From Anagrus nilaparvatae (Eukaryota > Arthropoda > Insecta > Hymenoptera > Mymaridae), in contig JAKSXM010000007.1 in assembly GCA_022575985.1 (NCBI GenBank), forward strand, positions 2,420,501-2,484,500: 64,000 nt of DNA, read 5' to 3'. The notes beneath the pieces were generated by a model. The model was not told the DNA's origin and made no database searches. It saw only the letters and a program-made list of their open reading frames with translations. The position numbers and the translations under genes were made by a program. Each line of letters opens with the position of its first letter. The first letter of the stretch is position 1. Of this stretch, positions 39,901 to 47,766 are shown piece by piece.

Positions 39901-42900
39901 TTTTGTAAAAAGGTAATTTAATACTTGGAAAGTGTGGGTAATAGCGTTAATTTTTGACTTTTTTTAATTATATTCTCTTTTTTTTACGTTTTTTAATTAT
40001 TTATGATGACACGTTTCATAACTGCGCAAATAAAACTTCAAAAATTAAAAAAATTCATTAGAATTTTTAATTTTGTTAAAATTATTATTATGCAAACATC
40101 TGACCAAAATATAAACATTTTATTTTTTTAAGATTTTTAAATTTGAGAAAATTTGAATTTTTAGTAAAATAAGTACTTGCAAAAGAAACAGTTATTCGAG
40201 CAGGTATTTGATGGTTATTTGAAAATTCATGTTCTTAAACCAATAAAATTGTGAATTTTTCAACTTAAAACAGAAATATCCAAAATAATGACCCAAAAAA
40301 ATCAGGAAAAAAGTGTAAAACTTGTTTTTTAACAATTTTTTTAAAATCACTTTAAAATTAAAAAATTATCTAGTTGGAATTTATTAATTTCTTAGAATAA
40401 AAATTATTTAAGAATTATTGTTAGAAAACATAAAACTCAAGAAGAAAATTATTGCACATTACAAAGATTCGTATCAAAAATAATTCCAATACGCTGTGCT
40501 AATTTTCATATAATTATTAAAAATAACTTCAAATAATTATTAATTAAAAAAAAAATCGCGAATCACGAACTAAAAAATATCTAAAATAATTAAAAATTAA
40601 AAAAATTCCAAAGAAAATATTGCCTCAAAGCAAAAAAAATCAAACCGACACAACATCGAGTATTAAAAATTTATCGTTGTGGGTTTTGTAAAATGCAGTA
40701 ACATACAGAATTAAATATACATTTTTTTACTTTATAAAAAAGTATAAGTCAGTAAGTACAAGGGGGTTTTGTGAACAAGCTTAAAAAATTATAATACTAT
40801 TGTCTAAAAGAATAAAAAGGCTTCACATTCGTGTTTGTCACGACTATCATTTTTCAATAATATAATGCAAATGAGTGACTGATTCCTCTTCGTCAATATA
40901 TTGATTTATATTTATTTTTATTATACTAAACACACTCATACCAACACAAATATAAATCTTTATTATAAAGAATAAAATATTTTTACTTGTGCAATTTATT
41001 GGCAAGAAACCACAATTTCTGAGAATTATTCTAAGAAAATCAAATAAATTTTTTATTTCGTCGCCTCCCACTAGGCCTGTAGTTGATAAAAAAGTTTCAT
41101 TTTTTTGCATTTGGTTGAATTAATTTTGCATACTTTTATATATATAAAACAGATGTACAACAATCTTTAACAGTCGTTATAATTCTTTACAGTGTGGGTA
41201 AAGTGTATTTCTATTTCTGTTCCATCCGTTGGTCATAATTATATAAATGTCTAAATTTTAAATGTTTGTCTGTCTGAGAATTAAATCATAAAAAATTGAT
41301 TATTAAACTTTATTTCTACTTAAAACTTTTAAAATTATTATGTTTATTGTTATACTCTACTAATGATGATTAATTATGAGAATAAAAATTATTTTAAAAA
41401 AATTTATTTATTGTGAACGTTTTTTTGCAACTGGGCCCAATACCTGTTAAAATCAATTAAATTATTTTAACCGTTATATTATTTATAAGAAAAGCCACTA
41501 ATCACATGATAAATTGTAAAAAAAATTCTTTGTTACATAGTTTAGTACCAATAATCATCGAATAACTGAATAAATTAAAAACAAAAGGTTTTAAAAGGCA
41601 AAATTTATAAATAATTCATTTTTAAAAATACTTTTAGTTGAGAATATTAAAATGAGGTCATTAATCTGCATCAGAAAGTATATAAATAGAGAGGTTAATC
41701 AAGGTCAACAATATTAATTAATTCAGTATTAAATGATTTCCAGCATGATCTTTAATAAACGATTACAAGTTTATGTACCCCGGGTTTCGGCACCAAAATT
41801 TGTTATCCTTTAGTTTATTTTTATTGTTTTTAATTTTTATCATTCTCAATTAACTTTTTATTTCTTAAATTAGTTATTAAGTTTAATTTTCGATACGAAT
41901 TTTATAATATAGTTTAAAAGTATTTTTAGAAAAAACCAAGGAAAAAACTGTAAAATGTTTGTAATAAGGAAAGAAACAAAACCTTGGGTCATTAGCAAAG
42001 TATAAATTTTCACAAACTGTATTCAAAATCGGAAGTAACTAATGCCTGAAATCTGATATCTTCCATTATACACGTGAGTAATATTGGAACTTTTTAGCAT
42101 AACTTGGAATTACTCCGAAATCACCTTTTGAATTTTAATACTGAAAATATTTTTCCAATAAATTGAGTTCGTAAACGTGGGCATGCATTGATAATCAATA
42201 CAAAAGCTTACACATCTTTGCAACAAAAATTTTATTTCTTAATTTAAATTATTGAAATAAATTCCAAAAATAAATCTGTATTAATTTTGATTTAATGAAA
42301 ATTCTCATTTAAAAATAAATGGATTAAATTTATTCTTGTACTCAGAGTTTCATACATGCAGTCTGTAAGTTATGTATACTCTCTCAAGACACAAAAGAAT
42401 TTCTTTTTACTCTATAATTATAAAATGCATTATTGCAAAAAAAATTTTATATTAATGTGTTAAAAATAGCTGATTAAAACATTTTTATTTCTTTACTATT
42501 GAATAAAAATTTTTCAAAATTATATTTTTAGTCTTTTGGGTGCATAAACGAAATATGTAATTGATTTAAAATTTATAATTTTTTTGGCGAAAGAGTTTAA
42601 AGTAAGAACATTAGATCCTTTTTTTGGTTATAATATATAACATATAAGACCGGTTTTTCAAGATAAACTACGCGTTTTTGATCCCCTTCTTAAAAATAAA
42701 AAAATTTTTTTGCTGTGTCTTATTCTTCAGCCTGCAACAACTAACCAAAATGAAAATTATATACTTCAAGTTTTGAATCAAAAATGCATTTTTTAAAAAT
42801 ATTTTTTAAACAAAAATTGTTGAGTATTAGATTGCCCTGCTCAAATTTCGCTTGATTTGCTAAAATTAATAAATGAAAATTTTGTTAATTTGCTTAAAAA

Positions 42901-45525
42901 TTCAAGCAGTTTTTTCCAGAGCTTGTTCTAAAATTGTTCTAAAATTGTAGCATTACAGCAACCTGACAGTGAACTTTTTTAAGCAAAGTAAATATTAATT
43001 TTTAAAAAGAAACTTCACTCTTATTTAGCTTTTTATTGACAATCAAATACAAGAAAAATTTAAACTCTTTAAAAATGAGACCAGTATTAAAAACAAAATA
43101 ATTTAATTAATTTATGTAAATGGCACCTAAATCTACTTCCTAATCCAAAATCCCATCAACTTTAAAATACCTACCAGACAACTGTACCCACATCCACGTT
43201 CATTCCCATAATAAATTACATTTTCCTTTAATAACATACCTGCAGCTAAAAAAAAAAACTAAGTCATTTAATATGTGGACCATAAGATATATCTTTGATA
43301 TGGCATGCATTCTCTAAGCTATAAAATTTTCATTAAGGGAATATTATAGATAGAGAAAATATTTATTATAAAATGACCTACATTAAAAATATAGACACAA
43401 TCTAATAATCACATTAAAGCATGGTATTACAACTAGTTATAATCATTCAGGTTGAATCTCTTTTATTTTTTAAGGTGTGTTCGACACAAAAGTATCCTTT
43501 TCTTCTTGATATTTAAATTGACAGAAAATTTATATTTTATTAATTTTTCTTATTATAATTATTAATTTTAATGAAAAATAATTAATTGACTAACGAGTTT
43601 GTGTTGTAGGTATCCATTGATATAAATAATTAACTATTTTTTATGCAAAAAAGAAATCATCAGAGAAAGAGGAAGTTGTAACGGAGAATAACTAAAAGCC
43701 GTTGCATATTTTTTACTATTATATTAATGTTGAAATATATTCTCACTCATATAAATCGCCCTATTATACAATTTTTACTGCATTGATAATACCTGCAACG
43801 GAATTCTTTTCAGTTATATTTATTAGTTTTTAAATATTTTTTTCTTTTTTTTTTTTTTTTATTATTGCACCTGAAAATTTTTAATTTTATAGTTATCGGT
43901 AATTTTTATCAGTTATTTTCATGATAATTTTAATTTATTCTTTATTCACGATTTTATCATTTGGGGAATTAGGCCATGATGGTACTGTCGAGTAAAATTT
44001 TAGTTTTTGATAGATTATGCGAGATTTTATGTAATTTAACTGAAATTTTACTCGATTTACAATTAAATCTTGAAGTTCGTGTTTCAGTCAAGTTCATTTA
44101 AGTCTCACGATTCTATAGATTTTGAGTTTTCCAGAAAAAGTATATTTTAAAAAAGTTAGCCGTAAAAAAATTAAGAAGAAACAACATAAGAGCAAAATTA
44201 ATAAACTGTTTTTCTCTGCCATTTTCGTTAAATTTGCGCAAAAAAACTTTTTTTTTATGAAAAATTCGACCTACCAAACTGAACCAACCTCCCCTATTTC
44301 AGAGAATCTAAAAATTAATATCTTTTCCTTAAAAAATGAGTACAATACATGAAAATTAGATAAAAATAATTAATTTTGACAAAACAGAAACAAATTCAAC
44401 TACCTGTATTGTAATTTATCAATTTTGATAACTGATAAAATTAAATACTCAAGAATTTACAATTTCTGATAAAAATTATTGAATACCTATAATAAATAAA
44501 AATAAATAAAATATTCTAAATATTGATTTTTACATTACAACAAAATATATAAATTTCAATCGGAAATTGAACAGCACGTGAAGCGTGACCGGAAATAGAC
44601 ACATTTCATGTATAAAATTTATAGATAATAAATTATATTAATTTTGATATAATTTAAAAATTTTATTTACAAAATTCAAAATATTTATATTAAAGGTATA
44701 CCATTATTATTCCAAGAAAAATTAATTTTCATTGATTTTAAATATTTAATCAAACAAGTAAATAAATAATAAATAAACCTACAAATAAAAAAAAATGTTA
44801 ATAACATCCGACATTGAAAATGTGTTGCATAAGTAATTGTCATTTTTTTAAATAGGGAAGGTCCCCTATATATTAAAACATGCCATGATGTAAAAAAATT
44901 AATTAATTACATAACAATATCTAATTATTTATTAATTAATCATAATTTTTTAATAATTTAATGTACTAATTTAGACAAATACAAATACATATATATTAAT
45001 TATGCCTTTTAGTAAAAATAGACTGCTGGGGAAAATGTATATAAGCGAAATTAGAGCATGTCTAAATTTTATCTCGCAGCAGCTCTAATATTTTAAAATT
45101 TTTATTATAGGTTAGAAATTTTATTTATTTATAATTTCATTTCGGAGTCAGTAACTCATACATGCATAAATAATGTTGTTTTGTTTATTATTCAAGATGA
45201 AGGTTTTTTATTTATTGATTTTAAATTCCAATGCATAGTAACATGTAAGAATTAAAAAATAAATACGAATAATTTAATAAAGAAAGGTTTCGCGCCGGGA
45301 GCATTCAGATTTTCCAAGGTAAGGTTATGTTTCGGTTTTAATGTTTAGTAAATAATTATACGATATTTTATTTATAACATAATAAAAACGGAGCTTTTTA
45401 TAATTTCTTTTATTATTTATTTATCTATTAAATTTAATTTTATAATATCACATTACCTTTTCTTTAGCTCTACCGGCATGTTTTTGCATAGTTTTAGCTA
45501 ATTGTACTCCTTTACTCTCAGCCAT
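777..45525 (-). CDS. Amph: Amphiphysin (BAR-domain membrane-curvature protein), 5' part of gene, three coding exons
   Basis: Three minus-strand exons join in frame: 45457-45525 (23 codons, phase 0), 13611-13746 and 777-967. They give the first 132 residues. The start reads MAESKGVQLAKTMQKHAGRA, the amphipathic N-terminal helix typical of insect amphiphysin. The BAR helices follow, with FLQNLGKVDRTADDIFDEHL near residue 24 and KLGDQVLIPLNTYQ near residue 115. All four intron borders are GT/AG, and codons split across introns (AGA-G|CG) restore family residues. Amphiphysins dimerise through the BAR domain and bend membranes; in flies they organise muscle T-tubules. The rest of the BAR domain and the SH3 domain should lie beyond base 1; I found no further exon in 1-776. 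The two introns are very long (31.7 and 12.6 kb) and full of transposons, and a receptor gene is nested on the opposite strand. The family call is firm. Upstream non-coding exons are unknown. Confidence 0.93.
968..2330. other. Amphiphysin intron 2, left part; no gene seen
   Basis: AT-rich intron sequence. It contains a 16-base G run at 1717-1732 and three imperfect units of about 24 bp at 1928-2000 (ACTTAGAATAATTTCG, GCTTATAATAATCCGG, AACTTGTAATATTTCGG). No coding potential was recognised. Confidence 0.6.
2489..2897. mobile_element. Hairpin MITE beside the truncated receptor copy
   Basis: Element of 409 bp. It begins CACTGTAAAAAGTAACTTTC and ends with the inverted form (GAAGTTACATTTTACAGTG). 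Almost the whole element folds back on itself and is rich in short TTCGAAAA motifs. It has no ORF that looks real. Flanking bases are CTG on the left and TGT on the right, so no clear target duplication is seen. CACTG termini resemble mariner-type MITEs, but the expected TA duplication is missing, so the superfamily is open. Confidence 0.7.
3008..4140 (-). pseudogene. Truncated inverted copy of the ionotropic receptor
   Basis: The minus strand matches the gene at 7823-9688 from its residue 245 to the end. It has about 18 substitutions and one in-frame codon loss (a serine near residue 307) over the last 333 residues, roughly 94-95% identity. It keeps all three membrane segments and the stop, and an AATAAA lies at 2988-2993. 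No frameshift or premature stop is present. The 5' part (signal peptide and first 244 residues) is absent: homology stops at 4140. No ATG opens the frame upstream before a TGA near 4210. A pyrimidine-rich acceptor-like AG lies at 4147-4148, so splicing to an unseen 5' exon cannot be excluded. I call it a recent pseudogene. Confidence 0.75.
4141..5706. repeat. Inner inverted repeat between the receptor copies
   Basis: The left arm (about 4141-4716) reads as the inverse of the right arm (about 4905-5706). Shared stretches include CATTATTGAACTGATT, AATTGTGAATAAAATTTTTT, ACTGCACACTCTATAG and ACCTTAGAT. The right arm carries an extra roughly 250-300 bp (about 5290-5560). The central roughly 190 bp is unpaired. 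I recognise no protein. The repeat abuts the point where the receptor copy is cut off. Confidence 0.7.
5707..6144. other. AT-rich spacer, nothing recognised
   Basis: Low-complexity AT-rich sequence between the inner inverted repeat and the foldback element. I see no ORF or repeat in it. Confidence 0.5.
6145..7625. mobile_element. Foldback element with long inverted arms
   Basis: The arms are about 6145-6785 and 6940-7625, meeting at a short AT-rich loop. Termini read CCATTGAATAAA on the left and TTTATTCAATGG on the right. Both arms hold the same GC-rich block (CAACCCAGTGCTGG next to a G run, inverse at about 7480-7510). The left arm lacks about 55 bp present in the right (about 7310-7365). 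Open frames in it are mirror images of each other and not genes. It is a non-autonomous element of unknown superfamily. Confidence 0.72.
7823..9688 (+). CDS. Divergent ionotropic receptor (variant ionotropic glutamate receptor)
   Basis: A single-exon ORF of 621 residues. It opens with a hydrophobic signal-like segment (about residues 1-18), then an extracellular amino-terminal and ligand-binding region. A membrane segment at about 317-339 (LSGIIILALAGAYVFKF) is followed by a re-entrant pore-like stretch, then a second segment at about 371-389 ahead of a long S2-type extracellular lobe. The final membrane helix is at about 550-578 (LPLVLLSIMATGIIASLILL) and the cytoplasmic tail is short and basic. 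This order is that of insect ionotropic receptors, which are ligand-gated cation channels of chemosensory neurons. Length is usual for the family. An AATAAA at 9702 lies just after the stop. The gene sits inside an amphiphysin intron on the opposite strand. The ligand cannot be told, and no conserved co-receptor signature was recognised. A general multipass protein is the alternative. Confidence 0.75.
   Translation: MKNVCLTYFITLCCLVKSIEIENVLTQVLKEVQPNRVTLHLDYKDGKPIDENGCRILKYLINHIPTTTVQLDDVNNNHLIKWSDLSIQYRSNISAPLHFVLLNEDDLNLILKLDQTLDLISQSLLYLTPAKIILVINQDIQEELLNLVFEVIQFHNFYDFNVLNFSLKSPLIIRYNPFSKIRTSETVGYSSVIFPDIFEQISRYKMRVGVGKGWPDCYKNYTINYSDDFDMFLQIHTLKSYECFADSFNVTSIFLPLAKEISVNKKIKINSLDIFLDKTRYFLSSNILNAVAVKSSKTILLVPIRSSEKNFKFSSEILHFSLTLSGIIILALAGAYVFKFKMNEWSAFNICSLILGMSVNMDPRRCIRSKIMFLTLFAVSFFFISDLFSDITTLKFANKEVPVIESFEDILKKNLSVVSCYSPVILSFLRKYTVGILQNITRIASLKESNETFSYDKIAIFNDDDAEKILIQNNNILDGIKYKMSDLILYQSYFAIMFSFNSPLRSKFSKIHTRILEAGLDVKWRSDYDRANEISERTKAQAQGTEENALPLVLLSIMATGIIASLILLVFEYIWFYYPVLKLKGMKFLNFLRMNMKRRPSKRIKILKIYVKPKKKVILTV
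9967..11371. other. Amphiphysin intron 2; no gene seen
   Basis: AT-rich intron sequence between the receptor locus and the Penelope-like remnant. Short ORFs here have no recognisable features. Confidence 0.55.
11372..12625 (+). mobile_element. Decayed Penelope-like retroelement with inverted terminal repeats
   Basis: An inverted repeat of about 70 bp bounds the element. AAAAAAGGTTGTTTGTTATT at 11377-11396 and GGCAGAAATAAAACAAATT nearby reappear inverted at about 12557-12625. Inside is a C-terminal coding fragment with GIY-YIG nuclease features. Terminal repeats, direct or inverted, are typical of Penelope-like elements. The reverse transcriptase part is missing or unrecognisable, so the copy is deleted and dead. 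Confidence 0.68.
11916..12227 (+). pseudogene. GIY-YIG endonuclease fragment of a Penelope-like element
   Basis: The frame reads SICIGESKRSLYMRLAERK, then an SVIATHCNLNGHTF motif and KRKVSESLHI, ending in an INKKEGTDNLNPSYIY tail. This is the order of the GIY-YIG endonuclease domain at the C-terminus of Penelope-like polyproteins: CYIGET-K-RSL--R--EH, then A-H---GH-F, then KR---ES-hI, then iNk. The upstream KTGIVCKLT segment lies in another frame, so a frameshift separates the first beta strand from the rest. The expected histidine of the EHK motif is replaced (AERK). Only about 100 codons remain. Confidence 0.72.
12626..13610. other. Amphiphysin intron 2, right end; nothing seen
   Basis: AT-rich sequence up to the exon 2 donor. 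No ORF, repeat or RNA was recognised. Confidence 0.55.
13611..13746 (-). CDS. Amph: Amphiphysin coding exon 2
   Basis: The acceptor ...TTTTAG precedes TTTCTACAAAAT. The exon encodes the start of the BAR domain, ending in NNYIRCIR plus one base, with donor GTATAA. The 136-bp length leaves phase 1, which matches the next exon exactly. Confidence 0.93.
14090..15250 (+). pseudogene. Decayed LINE (non-LTR retrotransposon) reverse transcriptase
   Basis: Reverse transcriptase motifs appear in successive frames: GFKTAFETVGRKIMIKKL (motif A region), then VREGCPLSSTLFNLFIGDLN (motif B, normally RQGCPLSP), then IKFVNDFILEG (motif C, with FVND in place of xADD). A downstream stretch reads GVEIWGLKRREF and later KWGIELKRTWEQAEKKKSG, as in the C-terminal part of insect LINE proteins. 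Several stops and frameshifts break the frame. Both ends are indistinct and no poly(A) tail or target duplication is clear. It lies in amphiphysin intron 1, antisense to the host gene. Confidence 0.7.
15251..18601. other. Amphiphysin intron 1; repeat fragments, no gene
   Basis: Contents seen: a TACGC-rich block at about 15386-15450 (AAAACCTCGGTATACGCGG) that resembles a pogo/Tigger-type terminal repeat; a dispersed repeat at 15797-15890; a short TA microsatellite near 16766-16790; and an LTR-end-like motif at 17970-17998. The rest is AT-rich with no coding signal. Confidence 0.5.
15797..15890. repeat. Dispersed repeat, copy B
   Basis: Matches 420-527 in the same orientation. It carries CTCGAGTTTTACGCCCGGGA where copy A has a longer AT-rich version. 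Confidence 0.6.
18602..18962. repeat. Left terminal inverted repeat of the Ginger element
   Basis: Pairs with 21082-21381. It contains an internal palindrome at 18665-18791 (arms beginning GAGTCTCGAGCGCGG) and several TTATAGCCTATAA-type units. An insertion of about 60 bp distinguishes it from the right copy. Confidence 0.88.
19010..20807 (-). CDS. Ginger transposase (gypsy-type integrase with C-terminal cysteine-rich domain)
   Basis: Exons 20089-20807, 19826-20018 and 19010-19750 are separated by 70- and 75-bp GT-AG introns. They join in frame to 550 residues. An HHCC zinc-binding domain lies at about residues 114-150 (H114, H119, C147, C150). The catalytic core follows: D178 in ARAQVDLVDF, D237 in LQSDNGREF and E274 in PESQGSVERAN, so the DDE triad is complete. 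A C-terminal module has a CIKCGL...CQLC pair, a GPY/F-like barrel near VLKVGDNVTLRVPP, and a dense cysteine tail (CKCKPAEKQCQTRRCACF) that recalls CXC/tesmin domains. The enzyme should cut and join element ends. With no frameshift or stop, the gene could still be functional. The first-exon start is the only reasonable ATG. Confidence 0.87.
21082..21381. repeat. Right terminal inverted repeat of the Ginger element
   Basis: Inverse of 18602-18962 and without its extra bases. It holds the matching palindrome at 21192-21317. Its outer 200 bp is markedly more GC-rich than the surroundings. Confidence 0.88.
21382..30712. other. Amphiphysin intron 1, long stretch without genes
   Basis: About 9.3 kb of AT-rich sequence. 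A dispersed repeat occurs at about 24333-24547, shared with 34937-35113. A GT microsatellite lies near 29656-29674. Short open frames here have no recognisable domain and I do not call them genes. Confidence 0.5.
24333..24547. repeat. Dispersed repeat, copy 1
   Basis: Three blocks match the copy at 34937-35113 in the same order: GATTCTGCATTTATATCATC, TATCGCAAAAAGTACTACCA and CTGCTTATCACTGTGATATG. Spacing differs because of insertions. No protein was recognised. Confidence 0.65.
30713..31224. mobile_element. Small foldback element
   Basis: Arms of about 230 bp (30713-30940 and 31005-31224) are inverted copies with about 15-20% divergence. Both hold CCAGCAATGTTAAATGC and AACCGATT(T/C)TGAAGGTT in opposite orientation. 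The loop is about 65 bp. No ORF of its own and no clear target duplication are seen. Confidence 0.68.
31225..34936. other. Amphiphysin intron 1; no gene called
   Basis: AT-rich sequence. The only item of note is a GC-richer patch near 33590-33720 with a 31-codon ORF on the minus strand. Confidence 0.5.
34937..35113. repeat. Dispersed repeat, copy 2
   Basis: Matches 24333-24547 in three blocks. It runs directly into the hairpin at 35116-35303, so both may be parts of one element. Confidence 0.6.
35116..35303. repeat. Imperfect hairpin (inverted repeat)
   Basis: The left arm 35116-35203 and right arm 35239-35303 share CCTCGTAGTGAGTGTT, ACAATAA and GGTCTAAACAGGAAG in inverse orientation. The loop is about 35 bp. 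It is probably a terminus or fragment of a non-autonomous transposon. Confidence 0.65.
35304..37376. other. Amphiphysin intron 1; nothing recognised
   Basis: AT-rich, with no coding or structured signal that I can support. Confidence 0.5.
37377..37885. repeat. Diverged tandem duplication, two units
   Basis: Unit 1 (about 37377-37610) and unit 2 (about 37655-37885) share, in order, CTCGCAAGTGAAATGAATTT, ACGAG(G)GTATATAAGTA, a TCTAATTTTAATTT-type block and TTTATAAGTGA(T)AAAATATATC. Unit spacing is about 290 bp. Confidence 0.62.
37886..43174. other. Amphiphysin intron 1; no gene called
   Basis: AT-rich intron. A possible LTR remnant lies at about 41670-41800: a TATATAAATAG box, then AATAAA, then a CCCCGGGTTTCGGCACCAAA end. 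An 87-codon minus-strand ORF at 40847-41110 has no family resemblance. Confidence 0.45.
43246..45456. other. Amphiphysin intron 1, 5' part; nothing firm
   Basis: AT-rich sequence up to the exon 1 donor. A GC-richer spot at about 45286-45316 contains GCGCCGGGAGC. No gene is supported. Confidence 0.45.
45457..45525 (-). CDS. Amph: Amphiphysin coding exon 1
   Basis: The ATG at 45525 lies in a reasonable context (gtaatcATGG) and opens 23 codons ending KEK, followed by a GTAATG donor. The encoded segment matches the N-terminal amphipathic helix (H0) of insect amphiphysin. An acceptor-like tract just upstream means the 5' UTR may itself be spliced. Confidence 0.92.
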
Positions 45526-46254
45526 GATTACGGCTGTTTTCTTATTCTTCTTTTTATTATTACAACTATTTATTTATAATTTTGTAATAAAAAAAACTTT
45601 TTTATTTTTTAAATGACAATAATAAAAAAAAAATATATACAAATGAGTTTTATGTGTGTTTTATACTATTTTTTGTATCGCGTTCTCAATACTTTGAAGC
45701 CCTCGAATTTTACAGATATATATGTATGTATGCGTGATTCACTATATATTTTCTTGTCACTTTAATGATTTTCTCTTTTTCTTTTTTTATTTTTTATATT
45801 CACATATAATACGATATAAAAAAAAAACCTTTTTTTTCTTTTAATTACATAAATTTTATTTATGCAAACTGTATGCGACACTAAATATAATGTATATTTA
45901 ACACTATAAACACTTTTTAGTCACAATAATATTTGAATTTTAAAACTCTGTTTTATCGAGATTTTTTTACTATTTTGTATTAAAAAATTTCGCGCTCTTT
46001 ATAAAAACGCAAACAAAACAAATATTTATGAATGCACTGTGTATCAATGATTTTTTATTTGTGTAAGTAAGTATACTATAATATACACATAAGTTTAACG
46101 TTTCTTCAAATATGTACAAAAATTACAACTTTTATGACTCCAATTTTTTAAATTAAAATTCGTTATTTTATTTTGACATTTTCAATTTTTTTGCTAAGAG
46201 CACTTGTATAAAAAATTATTAATTATTTAGAGAGTATTATATATAAAAAAATTT

Positions 46255-46390
46255 TAAGCACTCGAGCCGACAATCATGGGTGATTCGAGTGATGCGCCGG
46301 AGAATACTGTATGTTCCACGCGATACTTTTGGCATACTCGAGCGAGAGAGCGCAGCGTTTGCAGAAAAAGAAATATCCCCCCGGCTTTGG
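46255..46390 (-). promoter_or_regulatory. Candidate amphiphysin promoter / 5' UTR region
   Basis: A GC-richer island about 0.8 kb upstream of the amphiphysin start codon. It has CTCGAG sites and a GA-rich motif (CTCGAGCGAGAGAGCGCAGC at 46337-46356). Such GAGA-like islands are common at insect promoters. The assignment rests on position and composition only. The stretch 45526-46254 between it and the start codon shows no ORF. Confidence 0.35.
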
Positions 46391-46610
46391 TAATTTTTAA
46401 AGAGAATTTCTAACTAAAATAGAGTCCCTAGATTCTGTAATAAAAATCTAACCGGGATTTTTAAAAAAAATATTTGCATGTTGCAAAATTATAACAAATA
46501 TTCAATACAAAAAATGGAAAATTTCAAAAATCTTAATGAATTTTAAAAGAAAAAAAAGAAAATACGAGGAAATAGCTAAATGCTGTTTGTTCATATTAAT
46601 TATTAACCTA

Positions 46611-47567
46611 TTAAGGCCTAACCGACCTTTCTTGGACACTTGCATTTTTCGGTAATTAAAACTGCATATTTTAGGCTAAAAACCTCACTTTTCATTTCCG
46701 GAGCCCGTTTTTTGATACAAATCCTACAAAACGAGATATCAATCCCTAAAGTGGGGTAAATTTTCAAATAATTCTTAAAGAAACTTAAGTTCTTCCCCAA
46801 TGCAAAAAAGTTTTTATTTATAGCATAAACTATTATTACTAGACTCTCAAGAAAAAGTTAAAAGTCAAATAAGCATTGACAAGCCATTACAACACTCTCT
46901 GGGGGTGTCTTTAGTAAGAAAAGGGGTGAGTTTTATAAATAAATGAAAGATTGAATACTTTGGGCTAAAAAACCCACCTAATAGGCATTTTGGGTCGCTC
47001 ATTTCATTTCTGGGGCTTTTTTTTAGCTACAACCCCTATGAAATTATATATCAACCCCTAAAATGGGGTAAGTTTTTAAATAATCCCTAAAGAAACTTTT
47101 CAAATGCAAAAAGAATAGTTTTCAAATGCAAAAAAATTTTTATTTGACATCAAAAATTATTACCAGAACTCCCAAAAGAGAGGAAATTCGTAAAATTGAA
47201 GCTAAAAATGAGCTCCAGAAATGAAAAGAGCGACCCAAAATTTTTTCTGGGTGTATATCATTTCGTAGGGGTTGTAGCTAAAAAGTTGGAATGGCTAATA
47301 CATGCGTATTTAACTTTTAACCATTTCTTGGGGTTCCTAGTAAAAATTTTTTATGCTAAATAAAAACTTTTTTGCATTTGGGAAGAACTTAAGTTTCTTT
47401 AAGAATTTAGGGGTTGATATCTCGTTTTGTAGAGGTTGCATCAAAAAACGGGCTCCGGAAATAAAAAGAGCGACCTGAATTCCCAACTAGGTGAGGTTTT
47501 TAGCCTAAAATCTGTAGTTTTTATTCCCGAAATTGCAAGTGTCCAAGAAAGGTCGATTAGGCCTTAA
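46611..47567. mobile_element. Foldback element flanked by TTAA, with doubled arms
   Basis: The ends are TTAA-GGCCTAACCGACCTTTC on the left and the inverse GAAAGGTCGATTAGGCC-TTAA on the right. The outer arms (about 46615-46870 and 47310-47563) pair. A second, diverged unit of the same sequence (about 46960-47290) sits inside, again palindromic. TTAA flanks are the hallmark of piggyBac insertions, but the GGCC termini are not the usual CCC. No transposase is present, so it is non-autonomous. Confidence 0.65.
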
Positions 47568-47766
47568 TAGATTAATATAATTTTATAATGCAAAACTTTA
47601 ATACAAAGATGATAAAAACTAAAGTACTTAATTGAAAGATGAATTTAAAATTTATTCTTGATTAACTAAAATTGAAACCTTTTTCTAGCTTATTTAAATA
47701 TTTTTGGAATATTGCATTAAAAAATATAATTTTCCACAAAACCGGAGCTTTGGTTTAGTATTTGCT

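Noticed and set aside
43241..43250. A 6-nt microexon CTGCAG between the T-run acceptor and GTATGT
   Set aside because: It would insert Leu-Gln into a conserved part of amphiphysin; the longer alternative first exon explains the signals better.
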